NCBI GenBank assembly: GCA_964558485.1
Contig: CAZLED010000045.1
Location: forward strand, 1-18,354
Direction of reading: 5' to 3'
DNA: 18,354 nucleotides
Source: UMGS1696 sp964558485
GTDB lineage: Bacteria; Bacillota; Clostridia; Oscillospirales; CAG-272
Part shown: positions 14,831-18,354 of the stretch, one piece after another
Layout: each line of letters opens with the position of its first letter
How positions within the stretch are numbered: position 1 is the stretch's first letter
Position numbers and translations under genes: made by a program
Notes under the pieces: model-generated
Databases searched by the model: none
Told to the model about the DNA's origin: nothing
What the model saw: the letters and a program-made list of their open reading frames with translations, nothing else

Positions 14831-15505
14831 ATGGAAAACATGGTAAATATATTCCTGTTCGGTAAGAAGTATGCCGTGCCGGAGAATCTGACCATCATGC
14901 GTGCCATGGAATACGCCGGCTATCAGCTGGTGAGAGGCTGCGGATGTCGGAACGGTTTCTTCGGCGCCTGTGCCACCATCTATCGTATCGCCGGTGACCG
15001 GGAGCTGAAGGCTTGTCTGGCTTGTCAGACCAAGGTAGAAGAAGGTATGTATGTGGCAACGCTGCCCTTCTTCCCGCTGGTCAAGCAGGTATACGACATC
15101 GAAAAGGTAAAGCCCACCGATATGGTGATGATGCAGCTGTATCCGGAGATCTACTCCTGCGTAGGCTGCAATGCCTGCACCAAGGCTTGTACCCAGGGTC
15201 TGAACGTTATGCAGTACATCGCCTATGCCCAGAGAGGCGAATTCGACAAGTGCGCCGAAGAATCCTTTGACTGCGTCATGTGTGGTGTATGCTCCTCTCG
15301 CTGCCCCGCCGGTATCTCCCATCCGCAGGTAGCTATGCTGGCCCGTCGTCTCAACGGCAAGTATCTGGCACCCGGCACAGAGCATCTGGAAAACAGAGTC
15401 AAGGAGATCAAGGACGGCACCTTTGAAGAGCTGCTGCAGAACCTGATGGGCAAGCCGATCGACGAAATGAAGGAACTCTATAACAATAGAGAGATCGAAA
15501 AGTAA
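14831..15505 (+). CDS. FrdB/SdhB-like Fe-S protein with 2Fe-2S-type N-domain and two 4Fe-4S motifs
   Basis: The 224-residue protein has an N-terminal plant-ferredoxin-like part with RGCGCRNGFFGAC (C37, C39, C47) and KACLACQ (C62, C65). Aligned with SdhB (C-X4-C-X2-C), the second ligand position is Phe44, so ligation is unusual; C37 or C62 could substitute. The C-terminal part has two [4Fe-4S] motifs, C110-X2-C113-X2-C116-X3-C120 and C148-X2-C151-X2-C154-X3-C158-P. It lies 20 bases before the FrdA-like flavoprotein gene and should be its electron donor, taking electrons from HdrBC. No membrane helix is present. An AAAGGA is 12 bases upstream of ATG 14831, a loose distance; another in-frame ATG is at 14840. 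The role is inferred from order and domains. Confidence 0.82.
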   Translation: MENMVNIFLFGKKYAVPENLTIMRAMEYAGYQLVRGCGCRNGFFGACATIYRIAGDRELKACLACQTKVEEGMYVATLPFFPLVKQVYDIEKVKPTDMVMMQLYPEIYSCVGCNACTKACTQGLNVMQYIAYAQRGEFDKCAEESFDCVMCGVCSSRCPAGISHPQVAMLARRLNGKYLAPGTEHLENRVKEIKDGTFEELLQNLMGKPIDEMKELYNNREIEK

Positions 15506-15525
15506 GGGTAGGAGGAAAAAGTAGA

Positions 15526-17139
15526 ATGTACGCTGAACAGTTTCAGAAATCGCTCCAAGCGGTAGAAGCCGCCCGAGAAGCGAATATTGCATACGAACCT
15601 GCCCGCATGACTGCCAAGGAAAAGGAAGACCTGCTGGCTGCCTACCATCCGGACTATAAGAAGGATGAATTTGCGACCCTGCAGATCGGTCCCAACAAGG
15701 GTGAAAAGGTGCCGAAGGAGCTGGCAGAGATGCTGCAGGCCCACAGCCGGATCACCTCTTCCGAAGTGGATCTGACCAACCCCACCTACGATGTAGACGT
15801 GCTGATCATTGGCGGTGGTGGGGCAGGTACCTCTGCTGCCATCGAAGCCAACGAAGCTGGTGCCTCTGTCATGATCGTGACCAAGCTGCGTATGGGCGAC
15901 GCCAACACCATGATGGCCGAAGGTGGTATCCAGGCTGCCGACAAGCCCAACGACTCTCCTGCCATCCACTACATTGATGCCTTCGGTGGTGGTCACTATG
16001 CTGCCAAGCCGGAGCTGCTGTACAAGCTGGTCAACGATGCACCGGAAGCCATCCAGTGGCTGAACAACCTGGGCGTAGAATTTGACAAGGCTCCCGACGG
16101 CACCATGATCACGACCCACGGTGGCGGTACCTCTCGGAAGAGAATGCACGCCTGCAAGGACTATTCCGGTGCCGAGATCATGCGTACCCTGCGTGACGAA
16201 GTGCTGAACCGTGGCATTCCGGTGGTGGACTTCACCTCTGCCATCGAGCTGATCCTGGACGAAAACGGCCGTGCAGCCGGTGCTGTGCTGCTGAACATGG
16301 AGACCGGTGACCTGATGGTGGCCAGAGCGAAGACGGTCATCATTGCTACCGGCGGTGCAGGACGTATGCACTACCAGGGCTTCCCCACCTCCAACCACTA
16401 CGGTGCTACCGCCGACGGTCTGGTGCTGGGCTACAGAGCCGGCGCCAAGCTGCTGTATGCGGAAACCCTGCAGTACCATCCCACCGGTGCCGCATTCCCG
16501 GAACAGATCTTTGGTGCGCTGGTAACGGAGAAGGTACGTTCTCTGGGTGCCAAGCTCATCAACCGGGACGGCAAGGTGTTCATGCATCCGCTGGAAACTC
16601 GTGACGTAGCTGCTGCCTCCATCATTCGGGAATGCAGCGACCGTGGCGAAGGTGTTGACACCGGTTCCGGCCTGGGCGTATGGCTGGATACGCCCATGAT
16701 CGAGAAGATCGGCGGCGAAGGTACCATCGAAAAGCGGATCCCTGCCATGATGCGTATGTTCGGCAAATACGGCATCGACATCCGCAAGGAGCCCATTCTG
16801 GTATATCCCACGCTGCACTACCAGAACGGTGGTCTGGACATTCACCAGAACGGCATGACCACCAATGTGGAGAACCTGTTCGTAGCCGGTGAAGCCGTTG
16901 GTGGTATCCACGGCAGAAACCGTCTGATGGGCAACTCTCTGCTGGACATCATCGTATTCGGTCGGAACGCCGGTCAGAACGCTGCTGCCCGTGCCAAGGA
17001 CACCACGGTTGGTACCCTGACCCTGTCCCACATCGATGCCTTTGACAAGGAAAGAGCCGAAGCTGGTATCGAGACCGACGCTGTCTCTCCGAAGCTGCTG
17101 CCCGACTACAGACGCAGCGTAACAGAGCTGGACAAGTGA
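15526..17139 (+). CDS. Soluble fumarate reductase/succinate dehydrogenase-type flavoprotein
   Basis: The 537-residue protein has an extra N-terminal stretch of about 85 residues before the FAD loop VDVLIIGGGGAGTSAAIEA (90-108). Active-site blocks of the FrdA/SdhA/NadB family are present: HGGGTSRKR (198-206), ETLQYHPTG (His318), ETRDVAAAS (Arg359, the proton-delivery Arg position), PTLHYQNGG (His431) and GRNRLMGNSLLDIIVFGR. The position of the covalent-FAD His in E. coli FrdA (SHTVAAEGG) reads ANTMMAEGG, with Asn127, so FAD should be non-covalent, as in L-aspartate oxidase. The usual helical C-terminal domain is mostly missing. With fumC in the same cluster and no nadA or nadC beside it, fumarate reduction is the best reading. 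Start: ATG 15526 after AGGAGG (15510-15515). A strong terminator follows. Confidence 0.88.
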   Translation: MYAEQFQKSLQAVEAAREANIAYEPARMTAKEKEDLLAAYHPDYKKDEFATLQIGPNKGEKVPKELAEMLQAHSRITSSEVDLTNPTYDVDVLIIGGGGAGTSAAIEANEAGASVMIVTKLRMGDANTMMAEGGIQAADKPNDSPAIHYIDAFGGGHYAAKPELLYKLVNDAPEAIQWLNNLGVEFDKAPDGTMITTHGGGTSRKRMHACKDYSGAEIMRTLRDEVLNRGIPVVDFTSAIELILDENGRAAGAVLLNMETGDLMVARAKTVIIATGGAGRMHYQGFPTSNHYGATADGLVLGYRAGAKLLYAETLQYHPTGAAFPEQIFGALVTEKVRSLGAKLINRDGKVFMHPLETRDVAAASIIRECSDRGEGVDTGSGLGVWLDTPMIEKIGGEGTIEKRIPAMMRMFGKYGIDIRKEPILVYPTLHYQNGGLDIHQNGMTTNVENLFVAGEAVGGIHGRNRLMGNSLLDIIVFGRNAGQNAAARAKDTTVGTLTLSHIDAFDKERAEAGIETDAVSPKLLPDYRRSVTELDK

Positions 17140-17170
17140 TTTTGTAAAACAATATAGATCCTATAAGAGA

Positions 17171-17228
17171 AAGGATCCGTGCAGATGGCATACAGGAACA
17201 TGGTATGCATCTGGACGGATCCTTTTTT
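17171..17228 (+). terminator. Strong terminator of the malate-fumarate-Hdr cluster
   Basis: A long hairpin runs from AAGGATCCGT (17171-17180) plus CAGATG and CATAC to its complement GTATG, CATCTG and ACGGATCC, with small bulges, and is followed at once by TTTTTT (17223-17228). It begins about 30 bases after the flavoprotein stop codon. Confidence 0.92.
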
Positions 17229-17256
17229 GCGCAAAGCAAAGTGATTGGGCAAACAC

Positions 17257-17289
17257 AAAAAATCCCCCAACCGTGATCGGTCGGAGGAT
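17257..17289 (-). terminator. Terminator of the marR-type gene
   Basis: ATCCCCCAACCG (17262-17273) and CGGTCGGAGGAT (17278-17289) form a 12-bp stem with two G-U pairs and a TGAT loop. On the minus strand it is followed by six T residues (complement of 17257-17262). It lies about 25 bases beyond the stop codon at 17313. Confidence 0.88.
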
Positions 17290-17312
17290 CCTTTTCATTT
17301 TTCGTACAACGA

Positions 17313-17777
17313 TTATTCAGCGTCAGAAGCCTTTTCAGCGGTGAAGGTACATACCTTTTCCATAGCATCGGCCAGCAGCTCTACTTCCTTGTCGGACAGA
17401 CCGGCAGCAGCAGCGTTTACCATCTGGCTGTGATATTCCTTGTGCTGGTTGCAAGCTTCCACACCGGTGTTGGACAGGTGGATGAATACAACGCGGCGGT
17501 CACGAGGGGTGTAGCTGCGTTCCAGGTAACCCTTGTTCACCAGCGTGTTGACAGCGGTGGTCAGAGATCCAGGGGATACGCACAGGAACTTGGCAATGTT
17601 AGCCATGGTGTTCTTCTGGTCGATCGTCAGCTTTTCAACAGCGGCCAGCACGTGAATCTCTCTGACAGACAGATCTGCAGCACAGTTCTTGCGCAGATAT
17701 GCTTCCTCCAGAATCAGAAGATTGTTAAAGGTGGTTACGAAGAAATCGTTGAGTTTCTGGTTGGTAATGTCTTGCAT
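17313..17777 (-). CDS. MarR-family transcriptional regulator
   Basis: The 154-residue product has the winged-helix layout of MarR dimers. An N-terminal helix comes first, then LSVREIHVLAAVEKL, the recognition region MANIAKFLCVSPGSLTTAVNTLVNKGYLERSY and the wing TPRDRRVVFIHLSNTG. A C-terminal dimerisation helix ends at KVCTFTAEKASDAE. Such proteins usually repress their own promoter and nearby genes and respond to small ligands or thiol oxidation. ATG 17777 is chosen because GGAGG lies just upstream. The frame stays open to 17954, but that part covers the promoter. It has its own promoter (17815-17843) and an operator-like palindrome (17793-17808). It faces the fumarate-reductase gene tail to tail; whether it controls that cluster is unknown, and the same palindrome was not seen at 5483-5511. 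Confidence 0.92.
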   Translation of the reverse strand: MQDITNQKLNDFFVTTFNNLLILEEAYLRKNCAADLSVREIHVLAAVEKLTIDQKNTMANIAKFLCVSPGSLTTAVNTLVNKGYLERSYTPRDRRVVFIHLSNTGVEACNQHKEYHSQMVNAAAAGLSDKEVELLADAMEKVCTFTAEKASDAE

Positions 17778-17792
17778 AGTGACCTCCAAAGG

Positions 17793-17808
17793 GTTCAAAA
17801 TTTTGTAC
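17793..17808. promoter_or_regulatory. Candidate MarR operator (autoregulation)
   Basis: GTTCAAAATTTTGTAC has a perfect 10-base centre (CAAAATTTTG) with matching outer GT/AC. It lies between the -10 box and the ribosome site of the marR-type gene, where binding would block transcription. The size and symmetry fit MarR operators; the assignment to this protein is inference. Confidence 0.5.
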
Positions 17809-17814
17809 ACCAAT

Positions 17815-17843
17815 AGGATACCACTTTTTTCTTCGTTTGTCAA
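17815..17843 (-). promoter_or_regulatory. Sigma-A promoter of the marR-type gene
   Basis: On the minus strand a perfect TTGACA (complement of 17838-17843), 17 bases, TATCCT (complement of 17815-17820), about 40 bases before the start codon. The remaining spacer up to 18083 is AT-rich and contains no gene that I can support. Confidence 0.82.
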
Positions 17844-18083
17844 GACTATGGCGGAATTTTTTTGTGGAAATTTGTAAATATTTTTTGGCGAAAGAGGCAC
17901 TCGAAAAACGGAAATTTTGTGTTCACATCGATTTATGCCGAAAAAGTTCGACATAGCATAAACGATTTGTCAAACGAAAAACCAATGTGCATCATTACAA
18001 CGTGAACGGACAATCACGGCTTTTTGGAAATTCGGGACACAAACAAACCGATCACTCGCTGTGGTATGTGCCGGCGCCAATGC

Positions 18084-18354
18084 TCACGTGCCGGTGACGA
18101 TCTGGACGGTGCTGCTGCCGGTGCGATCACGGCGGACTATTACCTGCCGATCGATCCGTTCCCGCAGCTGGGACACATGGGAGATGATGCCAATGAGCCG
18201 ACAGCCCTCCGATAGCTGCGACAGGGTCGTGATGGCACCCTCCAGCGAGGCACTGTCCAGGGAACCAAAGCCTTCGTCCAAAAACATGGCATCGATCCGC
18301 ACACCGCCGGACACCGATTCCGTCTCGTCGGCCAGCCCCAGCGCCAAGGACAGG
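18084..18354 (-). CDS. sbcC: Exonuclease SbcC, C-terminal fragment at window edge
   Basis: The last 89 codons of an ABC-type ATPase are visible, entering from the right edge: LSLALGLADETES, then Walker B and D-loop MFLDEGFGSLD, then the switch region IGIISHVSQLRERI with the H-loop His, and VIVRRDRTGSSTVQIV before the TGA (complement of 18084-18086). This is the C-terminal ATPase half of SbcC/Rad50, which with SbcD nuclease cuts hairpins and DNA ends during repair. The body and start of the gene lie outside the window. A TTG within the fragment should not be taken as a start. Confidence 0.9.
   Translation of the reverse strand, partial: LSLALGLADETESVSGGVRIDAMFLDEGFGSLDSASLEGAITTLSQLSEGCRLIGIISHVSQLRERIDRQVIVRRDRTGSSTVQIVTGT

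Noticed and set aside
15526..17139. L-aspartate oxidase (NadB) as the identity of the flavoprotein
   Set aside because: The non-covalent FAD position resembles NadB, but there are no nadA/nadC neighbours, there is a dedicated Fe-S partner gene and fumC in the cluster, so fumarate reductase is preferred; not fully excluded.
17778..17954. Longer N-terminus of the MarR-type regulator
   Set aside because: The region contains a perfect -35 box, a -10 box and a ribosome site, and its translation shows no helix-turn-helix family similarity.
18001..18026. Plus-strand terminator CGTGA-N8-TCACG followed by GCTTTTT
   Set aside because: The stem is only five base pairs and no plus-strand gene or convincing promoter lies upstream; too weak to list.

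Overview
The window looks like a Gram-positive anaerobe of the Clostridia, probably Oscillospiraceae/Ruminococcaceae-like. Reasons: strong AGGAGG ribosome sites, sigma-A promoters with exact 17-base spacers, ribonuclease Y, an MgtE gene with a terminator-type leader, a MarR repressor, fairly GC-rich coding DNA with AT-rich spacers, and a strictly anaerobic energy-metabolism cluster. It comes from a draft or metagenome assembly: a 100-N gap (6243-6342) interrupts one gene. Taxonomy is inference.

Layout. 1-755 (-): TauE/SafE permease, cut by the window edge. 756-1301: divergent promoters and a roughly 350-nt structured leader with a terminator/antiterminator arrangement, a candidate M-box Mg2+ riboswitch. 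1302-3047 (+): short mgtE lacking its usual N-terminal domain, then a TIM-barrel protein of unknown function. 3048-3349: convergent terminators. 3350-4894 (-): rny. 4895-5597: divergent promoter region. 5598-17139 (+): an eleven-gene energy cluster. 17140-17312: two convergent terminators. 17313-17777 (-): marR-type regulator with its own promoter and a palindromic operator candidate. 18084-18354 (-): C-terminus of sbcC.

The cluster at 5598-17139 is the centre of interest. In order it holds an LDH/MDH-family dehydrogenase whose specificity residue is Arg (malate dehydrogenase-like), fumC, hdrB-hdrC-hdrA-mvhD, three Flox/sulfhydrogenase-type electron-input genes (a FrhB/AsrA-like Fe-S protein, FloxB/AsrA-like, FloxA/AsrB-like NAD(P)H-flavin oxidoreductase), a 2Fe-2S/2x4Fe-4S protein, and an FrdA/SdhA-type flavoprotein. 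No membrane anchor is present. Read together: oxaloacetate -> malate -> fumarate -> succinate, with the last step supplied with electrons by a cytosolic NAD(P)H-Flox-HdrABC-MvhD complex. HdrA is an electron-bifurcating flavoprotein in its known complexes, so the working hypothesis is a soluble bifurcating fumarate reductase: NADH reduces fumarate (high potential) and ferredoxin (low potential) together. This resembles Flox-Hdr of sulfate reducers and thiol:fumarate reductase of methanogens, but the gene combination is different. The catalytic coupling is inference; the gene content and motifs are visible directly.

The hdr-flox block is bracketed by two near-identical GTAGGGAACGGTC palindromes (8217-8244 and 14764-14790). 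One strong terminator (17171-17228) ends the whole cluster, and no other convincing terminator is seen inside it.
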